Part shown: positions 1 to 9,453 of the stretch, in pieces | Numbering within the stretch: the first letter of the stretch is position 1 | Layout of the letters: each line of letters starts with the position of its first letter | Source: Paenibacillus sp. V4I3 | GTDB lineage: Bacteria; Bacillota; Bacilli; Paenibacillales; NBRC-103111 | Reading direction: 5' to 3' | Length of the DNA stretch: 64,000 bases | Assembly: GCF_030817215.1 (NCBI RefSeq) | Contig: NZ_JAUSZA010000001.1 | Location: 2,764,501 to 2,828,500 of the forward strand | The notes under the pieces: generated by a model | Databases searched by the model: none | Seen by the model: the letters and a program-made list of their open reading frames with translations, nothing else | Told to the model about the DNA's origin: nothing | Made by a program: the position numbers and the translations under genes

Positions 1-1
1 G

Positions 2-3000
2 AATGTGATAGGTACCCGTTTTACCGATACAACCGCTGTGAACGGCAATACGTACTACTATGTGGTAACAGCAGCGAATACGACGAAAGAGAGCGGATAC
101 TCGAATCAAGTAACTGCTGCACCTATAGCTCCAGTATTTCCATCTACGCCAATTTTGGCTGCTTCGGCTGGAGACTCTCAAGTCAAACTTTCTTGGAGCA
201 GCGTGTCCGGGGCCACTTCTTATAAAGTAAAACGAAGCCTGACAGCAGGCGGCCCGTACGAGATGATTGACGCTAACGTGTCAGGAACCAGCTTCACTAA
301 CACCGGATTAACCAACGGAACCACCTATTATTATGTGGTGAGTGCCATTAACTCGGTTGGAGAAGGTGCTAACTCCAGCGAGGTTTCAAGCAAACCGGGT
401 GTTTTCCTGATCAATGACAACTTTGAAAACAGTACGCTCGGCGATGTGCCGGCAGGATATACGCCGATTGCCAATGCAAGTGATGCGAATATTAATAATG
501 TGACGGTTATTAACAATAGCAATCTGACAAACAAATATTACTCGCCAACAGAAGTTTCACCTGCAAAGAATATTTCACCTGCGATTCCGGGAAATTCGAC
601 CAATGTATTATGGATTAATGACAATGCAAATGCTAGTCGCAGAGGCGGCTATACGAATGCCTTTGCTTCGGTATCGGGCAATAACGGTGTAACTGCCCAA
701 CTGGATTTTATGCAGCCGGTTATTATCGGCGATTCCTATCCGCTAGAATTGCTCAATAGCACGAGTAATACGCCGGTACTTTCATTTAGTGTTACTAATC
801 TCAAAACGCTTGCGACTATCAATGCAGGAACCTGGTATAATTTGAAATTTGTTGCTGATACAGGCACGAATTCTGCGGAAGTTTATATTAACGGAGTATA
901 TAAAGGGAACTTCAAGTTCAGTATAACAGACACCAACATCTCCAAAATTCAGGCAAGAACAGCCGGTTCGTCCACAGGCAGTATGTATGTTGATAATGTT
1001 AAGGTATACAAGCAAATCGTGACAACACCGCAAAAACTGACGACCGACGGCGCAAACAATACCACTGTGTTGAATTGGAACGCGGCAAGCGGAGCAGATT
1101 CATATAACGTATATCGAAGCGAAACAACCGGTGGTCCCTATGCTTTCATTACCAATGTAACCTCGCCTATATATACGGATACGGGTCTGGTGAATAAGAA
1201 AAATTACTATTATGTGGTCACAGGCGTGAATGCTAATGGAGAGAGTGATTTCTCTAACGAAGCTCTTGGCTATCCGAATAACGTGAGTGCGCCTGCAATA
1301 GCACCAGCATTCCAGCAAATGGATATCAGAGACAGCCAGCTTACCTTGAACTGGACCTCTGTGTTAGGCAAAGACGAAGATGGCAGCGCCGTTCCTTCTT
1401 ACTATACGCTTGTTAGAAGCACGACACCGAGTGGACCTTTTGAAACAGTAGCCCAGAAGCTTACCGGCACTACGTATATGGATAAAAACTTGACTAACGA
1501 TACGGAGTATTATTATCAAGTAACCGCCGGAAATATGGGCGGGCTAAGTCCGGGCTCCGAGCTTCTTAAAGTAGCTCCTGCCGAGCCGCTAGGAACGCCG
1601 ACGTTATTGAAAGCAACAGCTGGCAATAACATGGTTGACTTGAGTTGGTCTTCGGTTGCGAAGGCAACCACTTACACTGTAAAAAGAAGCACGGTGAACG
1701 GTGAAGCTTATACGAAAATAAAAGAAGTTACCGGAACCAGTTTTTCGGATACGGAAACGGTCAACGGAACGACTTATTATTATGTAGTTTCCGCAGCCAA
1801 TGCGCCCCAGGAAAGCATGATCTCCAATCAGTTGAAGGCGGCGCCTTATACTCCTGTACCCGGTGCACCCAATAAACCATCAGGCTTAAATGCGATTGCT
1901 AACGAAGGCAGCGTAAGCCTTTCCTGGAACACGGTATCTGACGCAACTGCTTATCATGTGAAAAGATCGACTGCTATCGGAGGTCCATATGATCTGTTAT
2001 CTTCAAGCAGTTCAGCATCCTATGAAGATACGAATGTAACAAATGGAACCACATACTATTATGTTGTTTCCGCTGTAAATGCGAGTGGCGAGAGTCCGAT
2101 TACGGATGAAATTATTGTGCTTCCGGCAAAAGTACTTACCGTTGATAAGAATGCCACTGCGAATGGTACAACAGTATTCAACACCATACAAAGCGCTGTC
2201 AATGCGATTCCGGCAAACAATACAGCGAGAACGATCATTTATATCACTTCTGGAACATATACAGAAAAGCTTACAATTAACCGCAAATACGTTAGCTTGA
2301 TTGGGGCGGGAATGAATGAGACCAAGATCGTGTATGGTGATTATGCCGGAACCTCAGCAACGACCGGTCAGCCAGGCCACACGGGAAACACGTTTCTAAG
2401 TCAAACGGTCGAAGTTAATGCAGATTATTTTACTGCTTCTAATTTGACGATCGAGAACAGCTCATCTCCACGATCTGCTGTTGCGCAGGCGGTAGCTCTG
2501 TCACTCAAAAGCGATAAGGCTGTCTTTGAGTCGGTCAAATTAGTAGGCTATCAGGATACTTTGTATACCGGTTTGAACAGTGCTAGTAAAGGTCGTCATT
2601 ATTTTCATAACAGCATCATTCAAGGTGATGTCGATTTCATTTTCGGAGAAGCACCAGCTGTTGTATTTGATAATGTGCAGATGGTTCTTGTCAGCAATTC
2701 TGGCGGTGGTGGACATATCACGGCAGGAGCGCAAAAAAATAGTACCGACATGGGTTATGTGTTCCTGAATTCTCAAGTCATTGATGATCCTTCTGCGCTT
2801 GGAACCTATGACTTGGGACGTCCATGGAAAGATAATGCCAAGATTCGCTTTATCAACACCATGATCGACTCTGAGAAATTCCTTCCCAGCGGCTGGGTTG
2901 CTGCTTGTGCAGGAAGTTGCCTCTCTTACTCGTTTGCAGAGTATAACAGCTACGGTCCGGGAGCGAACCCATCTGAACGGCAAATAGCTACACAGCTGAC

Positions 3001-5236
3001 AGGTTCGGAAGCAAGCCTGACGATTCCGCAAATTTTTAGCGACCCTACAAATACAGTAGTCGCGGATCGAACATGGGATCCTTCCATTCCGATCATTATG
3101 CCAAAAATCAATTATTTGCCAACCATATCCGTCACGTCTTCCACCTTTGATAAAAATAGTACGAAGCAAGCAGATATGAATATGACAGTACAAAATAAAG
3201 GGTACGCTTTGACCACTATTAAGAACGGTGCAGAAACTCTTGGCTCGTCAGATTATTCCGCTTCGGGCAACGTTGTTGTTCTTACCAAAGCTTACCTCGC
3301 TGGGTTGCCAGAAGGTACAACAACGCTAAGCTTCAACTTCGGTTCCATCTCAGTACCATTAACTGTCTACATCATCAATTCAGACGGATCGGATATTGGT
3401 AAACAGGTACTTGCGGTTAATGATGGCTGGGCTTCCTTTACAACGGGAACCAAAGGCGGATCTGCTGCTGCACCGTCGAATATATATACAGTGACTAAGC
3501 GCAGTGAATTGATTCAAGCGCTCGGCGGAGATAACAGCAAGAATGCTGCGAATTCCACACCGAAGATTATTTACGTAAAAGGTACGATCGATATGAACGT
3601 GGACAATGATGACAATCCGGTAGGATTCGATTATTACAAACATCCGGCTTATGATTTCAATGCCTACCTGGCAGCGTACGACCCTGCTGTATGGGGTAAA
3701 ACAACAGTACCTTCCGGTCCATTGGAGACGGCTCGTGCGGCTTCAGAGACAAAGCAGGGTAACCAAATCAAAATTAATGTCGGGGCTAATACGACGATAG
3801 TAGGGTTACCTGGTTCTAATGCCAAAATTCTCAGCGGTAACCTGATGGTTCAAAACGTGGATAATGTCATTATTCGGAATATTGATTTCCAAAACGCGTT
3901 TGACTATTTCCCGCAGTGGGATCCAACAGACGGAGATGTCGGCAACTGGAACTCTGCTTTTGACAATATTACGGTTAAAAGCGCTACGCATATTTGGATT
4001 GATCATAATACGTTTAGTGATGGAAGCAACCCGGATGACTACAGCATTAAATACTTCGGACGTCACTACCAGCAGCATGACGGAGCTATGGATATAACGA
4101 ATGCATCTGATTTAGTCACCGTCTCCTATAACTACTACCATGATCATGACAAGACAACTCTTATTGGTGGAAGTGACGGGTTTACCGGCGATATCGGAAA
4201 AGAAAGAATTACGTTCCACCATAACTATTATAAAAATATTGTACAGCGCGCACCACGTGTAAGGTATGGTGAAGTGCATATGTATAATAACTACTATGAA
4301 GGTACTGTCAATCATGCGAGTTATCCATTCCTTTACACCATGGGTGTAGGGTACTCCTCGCAAATTTATGCGCAAAACAACTACTTCAAAGTAGATCCAG
4401 GTACAAAAGAATCTGCTTTAATAGGCGTATTTACAGGAGGAACGACTTTCACCGATATTGGATCTGTTCTCAATGGTGTTGATGTGAATATTGGACTAAA
4501 TATGAGTATTAGCCCTGTTAGTTGGACACCTACATTGTTTAAAACGATGGATCCGACAAGATCTGTACCTAGTGTTGTATTGTCTAGTGCCGGTGCAGAA
4601 AATACGGTAACGTTGCCCCCAATTGACAATACGGTACCTACGACTATGGATAATGCTCCTGCTGGCTGGGTAAACAATGACGTTACAGTCACGTTCACCG
4701 CCACCGATAGCGGATCCGGTGCAGCTGAAACCTACTACACGGTAGACGGCGGGACCCAGGAACAAGGCACTTCCGTTGTTATCACGACAGAGGGCAAGCA
4801 CACGATCTCCTACTGGAGCGTTGACAAGGCAGGTAACGTTGAATCTCCACATACAGTGTTTGTGCAAATTGACAAGACGGATCCAACGCTTAAAGTTGAT
4901 TTGGATAAAACAACTTTGGGGCCGCCAAACCACCAATGGATTACAGTGCATGCTGCTGTCAATGCTGATGATAGCCTTTCCGGAATTGCGTCCGTCGTTC
5001 TAACATCCATTACCAGCAATGAACCGGACAATGGGTTAGGTGATGGAGATACGGAAAGTGACATTCAGGGAGCGCAAATCGGTACATTGGATACTGAATT
5101 TATGCTTCGTGCTGAAAGATCTGGTAAAGGTAGTGGACGCATTTACACCATCACCTATACGGCTATAGATCAAGTAGGTAATAATACGACCAGATCAGCA
5201 ATCGTTAAGGTTCCTTATAACCAATCTGGTAAGTAA
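2..5236 (+). CDS. Secreted multidomain pectinesterase / pectate lyase (5' end outside window)
   Basis: The reading frame is open from the window edge, so the signal peptide and start lie upstream. Seen in order (residues counted from base 5): one partial and five complete fibronectin III repeats ending in YYYVV-type strands, with a LamG-like sandwich (about 131-340) after the second; a CE8 pectin methylesterase (about 708-1030) with GYQDTLY, DFIFG and LGRPW, which hold the catalytic Asp residues and Arg; an Ig-like X2-type domain; a PL1 pectate lyase (about 1135-1525) with WIDHN and the RAPRVR catalytic Arg region; then OmpL47-like Ig domains. Known chemistry: the esterase removes methyl groups from homogalacturonan, making the substrate that calcium-dependent PL1 cleaves by beta-elimination. 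Coupling both on one chain suggests processing of methylated pectin outside the cell. No SLH or LPXTG anchor is seen at the C-terminus. Confidence 0.93.
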   Translation, partial: NVIGTRFTDTTAVNGNTYYYVVTAANTTKESGYSNQVTAAPIAPVFPSTPILAASAGDSQVKLSWSSVSGATSYKVKRSLTAGGPYEMIDANVSGTSFTNTGLTNGTTYYYVVSAINSVGEGANSSEVSSKPGVFLINDNFENSTLGDVPAGYTPIANASDANINNVTVINNSNLTNKYYSPTEVSPAKNISPAIPGNSTNVLWINDNANASRRGGYTNAFASVSGNNGVTAQLDFMQPVIIGDSYPLELLNSTSNTPVLSFSVTNLKTLATINAGTWYNLKFVADTGTNSAEVYINGVYKGNFKFSITDTNISKIQARTAGSSTGSMYVDNVKVYKQIVTTPQKLTTDGANNTTVLNWNAASGADSYNVYRSETTGGPYAFITNVTSPIYTDTGLVNKKNYYYVVTGVNANGESDFSNEALGYPNNVSAPAIAPAFQQMDIRDSQLTLNWTSVLGKDEDGSAVPSYYTLVRSTTPSGPFETVAQKLTGTTYMDKNLTNDTEYYYQVTAGNMGGLSPGSELLKVAPAEPLGTPTLLKATAGNNMVDLSWSSVAKATTYTVKRSTVNGEAYTKIKEVTGTSFSDTETVNGTTYYYVVSAANAPQESMISNQLKAAPYTPVPGAPNKPSGLNAIANEGSVSLSWNTVSDATAYHVKRSTAIGGPYDLLSSSSSASYEDTNVTNGTTYYYVVSAVNASGESPITDEIIVLPAKVLTVDKNATANGTTVFNTIQSAVNAIPANNTARTIIYITSGTYTEKLTINRKYVSLIGAGMNETKIVYGDYAGTSATTGQPGHTGNTFLSQTVEVNADYFTASNLTIENSSSPRSAVAQAVALSLKSDKAVFESVKLVGYQDTLYTGLNSASKGRHYFHNSIIQGDVDFIFGEAPAVVFDNVQMVLVSNSGGGGHITAGAQKNSTDMGYVFLNSQVIDDPSALGTYDLGRPWKDNAKIRFINTMIDSEKFLPSGWVAACAGSCLSYSFAEYNSYGPGANPSERQIATQLTGSEASLTIPQIFSDPTNTVVADRTWDPSIPIIMPKINYLPTISVTSSTFDKNSTKQADMNMTVQNKGYALTTIKNGAETLGSSDYSASGNVVVLTKAYLAGLPEGTTTLSFNFGSISVPLTVYIINSDGSDIGKQVLAVNDGWASFTTGTKGGSAAAPSNIYTVTKRSELIQALGGDNSKNAANSTPKIIYVKGTIDMNVDNDDNPVGFDYYKHPAYDFNAYLAAYDPAVWGKTTVPSGPLETARAASETKQGNQIKINVGANTTIVGLPGSNAKILSGNLMVQNVDNVIIRNIDFQNAFDYFPQWDPTDGDVGNWNSAFDNITVKSATHIWIDHNTFSDGSNPDDYSIKYFGRHYQQHDGAMDITNASDLVTVSYNYYHDHDKTTLIGGSDGFTGDIGKERITFHHNYYKNIVQRAPRVRYGEVHMYNNYYEGTVNHASYPFLYTMGVGYSSQIYAQNNYFKVDPGTKESALIGVFTGGTTFTDIGSVLNGVDVNIGLNMSISPVSWTPTLFKTMDPTRSVPSVVLSSAGAENTVTLPPIDNTVPTTMDNAPAGWVNNDVTVTFTATDSGSGAAETYYTVDGGTQEQGTSVVITTEGKHTISYWSVDKAGNVESPHTVFVQIDKTDPTLKVDLDKTTLGPPNHQWITVHAAVNADDSLSGIASVVLTSITSNEPDNGLGDGDTESDIQGAQIGTLDTEFMLRAERSGKGSGRIYTITYTAIDQVGNNTTRSAIVKVPYNQSGK

Positions 5237-5377
5237 TTAGGATCATGCAGCTTTCAACCGCTTACATTTGTAGAAATGGTGAACTGATCGAATGTATGGG
5301 ATCGCTTTCTTGTCGGGACTGTTCCAGTTCGGTTATACTTAGGAAAACCATTACATAAAATTGCGGAGGTTGTCCAA

Positions 5378-5812
5378 ATGTATCCAGTTATGATATTTTT
5401 ACATGTCGTTAGTGCTTTACTGCTTGGTGCGTATGTCATGTTCCCATTCTTAGTTGGACGAGTTGCAACTTTGTCTGGAGCTGCCCAAGAGAGTTTTGTC
5501 GGGGTGATTGCTACGATCAATCGCATCGGCCAATTTTCATTGATTGTGACCTTCCTTACAGGTGGCGCAATGGTAAGTCAAGTAGATCCGATGCCTTCCG
5601 TCCTATGGATGATCTCTTCCGTTGTTCTTCTTCTGATCGTAGGAGCAATCACGGGTATGATCGGTGGTAGAATTAAAAAGCTGATTGCGAATAGCAAAGC
5701 AGGTAAAAGCACGGCTTCTGATGCTGCCAAAATTAAAACATTCAGCTGGATCGCAGCCGTCGCTGTTATCGTGGCCGTATTGATTATGACGAATCCGCAG
5801 CTACTGTCGTAA
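5378..5812 (+). CDS. Small four-helix membrane protein of unknown function
   Basis: This 144-residue protein has four hydrophobic segments, at about residues 5-24, 52-68, 74-96 and 122-141, with a basic loop (RIKKLIANSKAGK) between the third and fourth. The start is supported by GCGGAGG upstream of the ATG. I recognise no catalytic motif and assign no function. It stands alone between the pectinase and a converging nucleotidase gene, and ends at a strong shared terminator. Confidence 0.75.
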   Translation: MYPVMIFLHVVSALLLGAYVMFPFLVGRVATLSGAAQESFVGVIATINRIGQFSLIVTFLTGGAMVSQVDPMPSVLWMISSVVLLLIVGAITGMIGGRIKKLIANSKAGKSTASDAAKIKTFSWIAAVAVIVAVLIMTNPQLLS

Positions 5813-5827
5813 TTATTGGAAATTGAA

Positions 5828-5865
5828 AGAGCATGCTCATCATTGATGATGGCATGCTCTTTTTT
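5828..5865. terminator. Bidirectional intrinsic terminator
   Basis: AGAGCATGC and GCATGCTCT form a perfect 9-bp stem followed by a T run. It separates the rightward membrane-protein gene from the leftward yfbR gene, whose TAA stop lies in the T tract. Confidence 0.85.
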
Positions 5866-6454
5866 ACGTCGATTCATCCAATGTGATTTCATCTAATGTT
5901 TTCTCGAACGATGCACTCATATGCTCGAGGAAATAATCAACTTCAGGCATGTTCATTTTCTGTAAGCTTTTCAGAACTTGCTGCTTCGCGACGACGAATT
6001 CACGATTGCCTGTGGAGAGCTCGGTTAAGCATTTGATATAAGCTTCGAGCAAGTCGGCGGCTTTCACCCAACGGTAGAGCTCGGGGTCAGGATCTTGAAT
6101 TAAATTGCGGTAGATGCCGCTGATTTCAGGTGGAATAGTTTGAATAAGTCGTTCGACTGCGACATCTTCGATCTCACGGAAGTTTCGCAGTATTTGCTCA
6201 TTGTTATGCTTCACAGGCTGAGGAATGTCCCCTGTTAGTACTTCGGAAGCGTCGTGGAACAATGCAATGGATACCACGCGATCCGTTGGCACGTTGCGTC
6301 CATATACTTCGTTGGCAATGGTGCATAACATATGCGCAATCGTAGAGACATAGAAAGAATGCTCTGCTACGTTTTCTCTGCGCATGTTCCACATGAGACT
6401 CCATCGATCAATATATTTAAGTCGATATAAGTAAGCGAAAAAGTGATGATTCAT
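5864..6454 (-). CDS. yfbR: HD-domain 5'-deoxynucleotidase, YfbR type
   Basis: A 196-residue soluble HD phosphohydrolase. The metal-binding pattern is visible: His32 in AEHSFYVSTIAHML, His67-Asp68 in LFHDASEVLTGDIP, and a later Asp in KAADLLEAY. The DIP loop and overall length match the YfbR family, which hydrolyses deoxyribonucleoside 5'-monophosphates in the cytosol and helps balance nucleotide pools. It is transcribed alone and converges on the shared terminator. Family assignment is strong; the exact nucleotide preference is inferred from the family. Confidence 0.88.
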   Translation of the reverse strand: MNHHFFAYLYRLKYIDRWSLMWNMRRENVAEHSFYVSTIAHMLCTIANEVYGRNVPTDRVVSIALFHDASEVLTGDIPQPVKHNNEQILRNFREIEDVAVERLIQTIPPEISGIYRNLIQDPDPELYRWVKAADLLEAYIKCLTELSTGNREFVVAKQQVLKSLQKMNMPEVDYFLEHMSASFEKTLDEITLDEST

Positions 6455-6501
6455 CGGGTTAACTCCTCTTCGTTCTAATCCTTAAAAGTAAATAAAACGG
6501 C

Positions 6502-7638
6502 TTATTTGACGCTCGGTGTTACCCTCAAAGCCACCTTCCCGGTGGCTGGAGTGTAGACGAGCGGTTGCCCGATCATCGCGCTAAGATCATCCAGCGCGAT
6601 TGTGACCAGCCCGTGCTCGCGCAGCACGGGCTGCCGCAGCGTGACGCGCGCATTCCCGCGCGTCGCTGCTTTCGCATTCACCTGCAGGGTGAATGCCTCT
6701 TGCCCGAGGCGGAGGCGAAGCACTCCGCCATCCACATCAGCGCTGCCGCCGAGCTGCGCTGCGGCAGCAGCCGCGTCCACGCGCAGCGGGGCGCTGCCCG
6801 GCTGCGCCAAGACCCGGCGCTGGATCGAGCGGTGCAGCAGCTCCGGCGTGATGCCGGGGCTGCCCGCGTTGATCCGCGGGATCAACAGGTGATCGGCGCT
6901 TCGCGTCGCCATCTCCGGTGAAATCGTGAAGGCGTAGCGGATGCCCGCCTTCGCTACTTGCTCTGTCGCCGCCGGCGACGTGATGCCGAATGGGTACGCC
7001 ATCGTGTCGAGCGGCGCATCGGATAAGCCTGCAAGCTTGCCGATGCAAGCTTGCGTATCTTTGTAAACGCGCTGCGTATAAGCATCATCGCTCTCCGCAT
7101 CCAATCTTCCTACCAGCGCTGCTTCACCACTTGGAAGCTTGTGATGAAGATTGTTGGTATGGCAGCCGATATCAATGAAGTTCGTGGCATGCGTCATCTC
7201 ACTGATTTGCTCCTTCGACATGGAAGGAATGTAGGACCCTAGCGGATTCGTTAAGTCATTGGTAATAACGAAGTTCACAGCGGGAATTCGCAAGCTTTTC
7301 AAAATCGGATAGGCCGCTGTGTAGAAGCTTTGATAGCCATCGTCGAACGTAACCAGCACGGCATTGGATGGAACGGTAGCGCCCTCCATGTACTGTTTGA
7401 ACTCTTCTAAGGAAATAAAATGATAGCCTTTGCTAAGTAGCAATTGAAGCTGATTTTGAAAAAGTGAGCTTGTAATTGTGCTGGAGCTGGTGTCCTTTTC
7501 ATGCACATGATGATACATAAGAACGGCCACTTGGTCCTGGTAGTAAATATCCCCGGAGAGCTTAGCCTGCAGCGGCGTAAGCAAAAGGGTGAGCCCAATC
7601 AGGCTAACTAGAATCGAAATAGCGATTCTTTTGTACAT
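6502..7638 (-). CDS. Membrane-anchored polysaccharide deacetylase with C-terminal stalk-like domain
   Basis: I place the start at the ATG at 7638, which has AAGGAG ten bases upstream. The in-frame ATG 48 bases earlier has no ribosome site. Residues 1-25 form a signal anchor. The CE4 NodB domain follows with VTFDDGY (Asp99-Asp100) and the metal histidines His160 and His165 in CHTNNLHHKL. The C-terminal 100 residues resemble the copper-amine-oxidase-N stalk fold (ALDDLSAMIG, TGKVALRV). CE4 enzymes remove N-acetyl or O-acetyl groups from peptidoglycan or polysaccharides outside the membrane. The substrate is not deducible. The part encoding the C-terminal half is much richer in GC than the 5' half, which hints at a domain acquired or expanded separately. 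Confidence 0.85.
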   Translation of the reverse strand: MYKRIAISILVSLIGLTLLLTPLQAKLSGDIYYQDQVAVLMYHHVHEKDTSSSTITSSLFQNQLQLLLSKGYHFISLEEFKQYMEGATVPSNAVLVTFDDGYQSFYTAAYPILKSLRIPAVNFVITNDLTNPLGSYIPSMSKEQISEMTHATNFIDIGCHTNNLHHKLPSGEAALVGRLDAESDDAYTQRVYKDTQACIGKLAGLSDAPLDTMAYPFGITSPAATEQVAKAGIRYAFTISPEMATRSADHLLIPRINAGSPGITPELLHRSIQRRVLAQPGSAPLRVDAAAAAAQLGGSADVDGGVLRLRLGQEAFTLQVNAKAATRGNARVTLRQPVLREHGLVTIALDDLSAMIGQPLVYTPATGKVALRVTPSVK

Positions 7639-7674
7639 GTCAGCGAATCTCCTTGTTTTCCTCACAAGAACCAT

Positions 7675-7703
7675 CGAACTCTTCATGGGAGGTATGTTAT
7701 AAT
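7675..7703 (+). promoter_or_regulatory. Possible sigma-A promoter of the fumarase gene
   Basis: A perfect TATAAT lies at 7698-7703, about 50 bases before the fumarase ATG. The -35 region (around TCGAAC) is poor. It overlaps the leader of the divergent deacetylase gene. Confidence 0.4.
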
Positions 7704-7754
7704 AGTTTGTAATTATTATTATGTGTGTATTTGAGAGAGGAGCCAGACCTAGTC

Positions 7755-9305
7755 ATGCAGCATTTTTATCAAAGCGTCTACGATTTGATTGTCGAAACTT
7801 CCACAAACCTTCCCGGTGATGTGCGCCGTGCGGTACAAGCCGCTCAGGAAAACGAGGACAAAGGCACGCGTTCTGCGTTATCTCTATCTCGCATTGCGGA
7901 TAACATCCATATGGCGGAATGCAATGTATCCCCAATTTGTCAGGATACGGGTATGCCAACGTTTATTATACACTGTCCGGTTGGGGCAAACCAAATTATC
8001 ATGAAGAAGCAAATCCTAGAAGCTGTTGCTAATGCTACGAAAGCTAGCAAGCTTCGTACAAACTCAGTAGATTCACTTACAGGTGCCAATAGCGGAGATA
8101 ATCTAGGCCCTGGTACGCCAGTTGTTCATTTTGAACAATGGGAGCGTAACGATATTGAAGTGAAGTTGATTCTAAAAGGCGGCGGCTGTGAGAACAAAAA
8201 TATTCAATACAGTTTGCCTGCTGATCTTGAAGGTGTAGGTAAAGCAGGACGTGATCTTGACGGTATTCGCAAATGTGTGATGCATGCGGTTTACCAAGCG
8301 CAAGGTCAAGGATGCAGCGCGGGTTTCATCGGCGTAGGTATTGGAGGCGACCGTACAAGCGGGTACGAGCTGGCAAAGCACCAATTATTCCGTCATGTTG
8401 ACGATGTGAATCCAAATCCAGAGCTGCGCAAGGTTGAAGAGTACGTCATGGAGCATGCCAATACGCTTGGTATTGGAACAATGGGCTTCGGCGGTCAAGT
8501 GACATTACTTGGCTGTAAAGTTGGCGTAATGAACCGTTTGCCAGCAAGCTTCTTCGTTTCCGTTGGTTACAATTGTTGGGCGTTCCGTCGTCAAGGCGTG
8601 GTCTTGAATGCTGAGACTGGCGAAATTAATGGGTGGTCCTACCCAAGAGGGACAGAGGTTTCTTTCCAAGAGGCTTTTGAAGCAAGTGCTGAAGAAGCTA
8701 AGAATACACCAAAAGAAGAGCGCCGTGAGATCGTATTGACAACGCCAATATCGGAAGAGCAAATCCGCAGCCTCAAAGTCGGTGATGTCGTCGTCATTAA
8801 TGGTACGATGCACACAGGACGCGATGCGCTGCATAAATATTTGATGGATCATGATGCGCCGGTAGATCTGAATGGGGCTGCTATTTATCATTGCGGACCG
8901 GTGATGAGTAAGGATGAAGCTGGCGAATGGCACGTTAAAGCGGCAGGACCGACGACTAGCATTCGCGAGGAGCCTTACCAAGGTGATATTATCAAGAAAT
9001 TCGGTATTCGCGCAGTCATCGGTAAAGGCGGAATGGGACCGAAAACGTTAGCAGCTTTGAAAGATCACGGCGGCGTCTATTTGAACGCTATCGGTGGTGC
9101 TGCACAATACTACGCACAGTGCTTTAAGAAGGTTGAAGGCGTTGACTACATGGAATTCGGAATTCCGGAAGCGATGTGGCACTTGGAAACAGAAGGATTC
9201 GCTGCAATCGTAACGATGGATTCACATGGCAACAGCTTGCATGCTGACGTAGAGAAGAATTCACTCGAGAAGCTGGCAGCTCTGAAAGAGCCTGTTTTCA
9301 AATAA
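7755..9305 (+). CDS. fumA: Class I (iron-sulfur) fumarate hydratase
   Basis: The protein has 516 residues starting at MQHFYQ. I prefer this ATG because AGAGGAG lies 12 bases upstream; the GTG at 7725 would start inside the leader. It contains the alpha-type N-terminal part with SPICQDTG (Cys62) and CSAGFIGVGIGGD (Cys187), then Cys274 in GYNCWAF. These three cysteines are spaced like the [4Fe-4S] ligands of class I fumarases. The C-terminal beta part has GTMHTGRDALH and GKGGMG. It interconverts fumarate and malate in the TCA cycle in the cytosol. It appears monocistronic, with a terminator-like hairpin downstream. Confidence 0.93.
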   Translation: MQHFYQSVYDLIVETSTNLPGDVRRAVQAAQENEDKGTRSALSLSRIADNIHMAECNVSPICQDTGMPTFIIHCPVGANQIIMKKQILEAVANATKASKLRTNSVDSLTGANSGDNLGPGTPVVHFEQWERNDIEVKLILKGGGCENKNIQYSLPADLEGVGKAGRDLDGIRKCVMHAVYQAQGQGCSAGFIGVGIGGDRTSGYELAKHQLFRHVDDVNPNPELRKVEEYVMEHANTLGIGTMGFGGQVTLLGCKVGVMNRLPASFFVSVGYNCWAFRRQGVVLNAETGEINGWSYPRGTEVSFQEAFEASAEEAKNTPKEERREIVLTTPISEEQIRSLKVGDVVVINGTMHTGRDALHKYLMDHDAPVDLNGAAIYHCGPVMSKDEAGEWHVKAAGPTTSIREEPYQGDIIKKFGIRAVIGKGGMGPKTLAALKDHGGVYLNAIGGAAQYYAQCFKKVEGVDYMEFGIPEAMWHLETEGFAAIVTMDSHGNSLHADVEKNSLEKLAALKEPVFK

Positions 9306-9364
9306 TTTTCTAGGCATGCACTTAACCTTCATCTTTACAAAAAAAATACTGGATTAGGCACGGA

Positions 9365-9404
9365 AGAAAGGGTTACTATGTAGAGTAGCTCTTTTCTTTT
9401 TGTT
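9365..9404 (+). terminator. Probable intrinsic terminator after the fumarase gene
   Basis: An imperfect stem, GAAAGGGTTACT against AGTAGCTCTTTTC, is followed by a T-rich stretch. Confidence 0.55.
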
Positions 9405-9453
9405 TTTAATCATGAAAATGGACAGACTGAAACCATCGGAGGCTTAGAATCAG

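Noticed and set aside
2540-3193. A 217-codon open frame on the minus strand inside the pectinase gene
   Set aside because: It lies opposite the catalytic pectin methylesterase region, has no ribosome site and reads as low-complexity antisense protein.
6565-7242. Several Arg/Ala-rich open frames opposite and alongside the deacetylase gene
   Set aside because: They are by-products of the high GC content of this stretch; only the minus-strand frame has deacetylase motifs.
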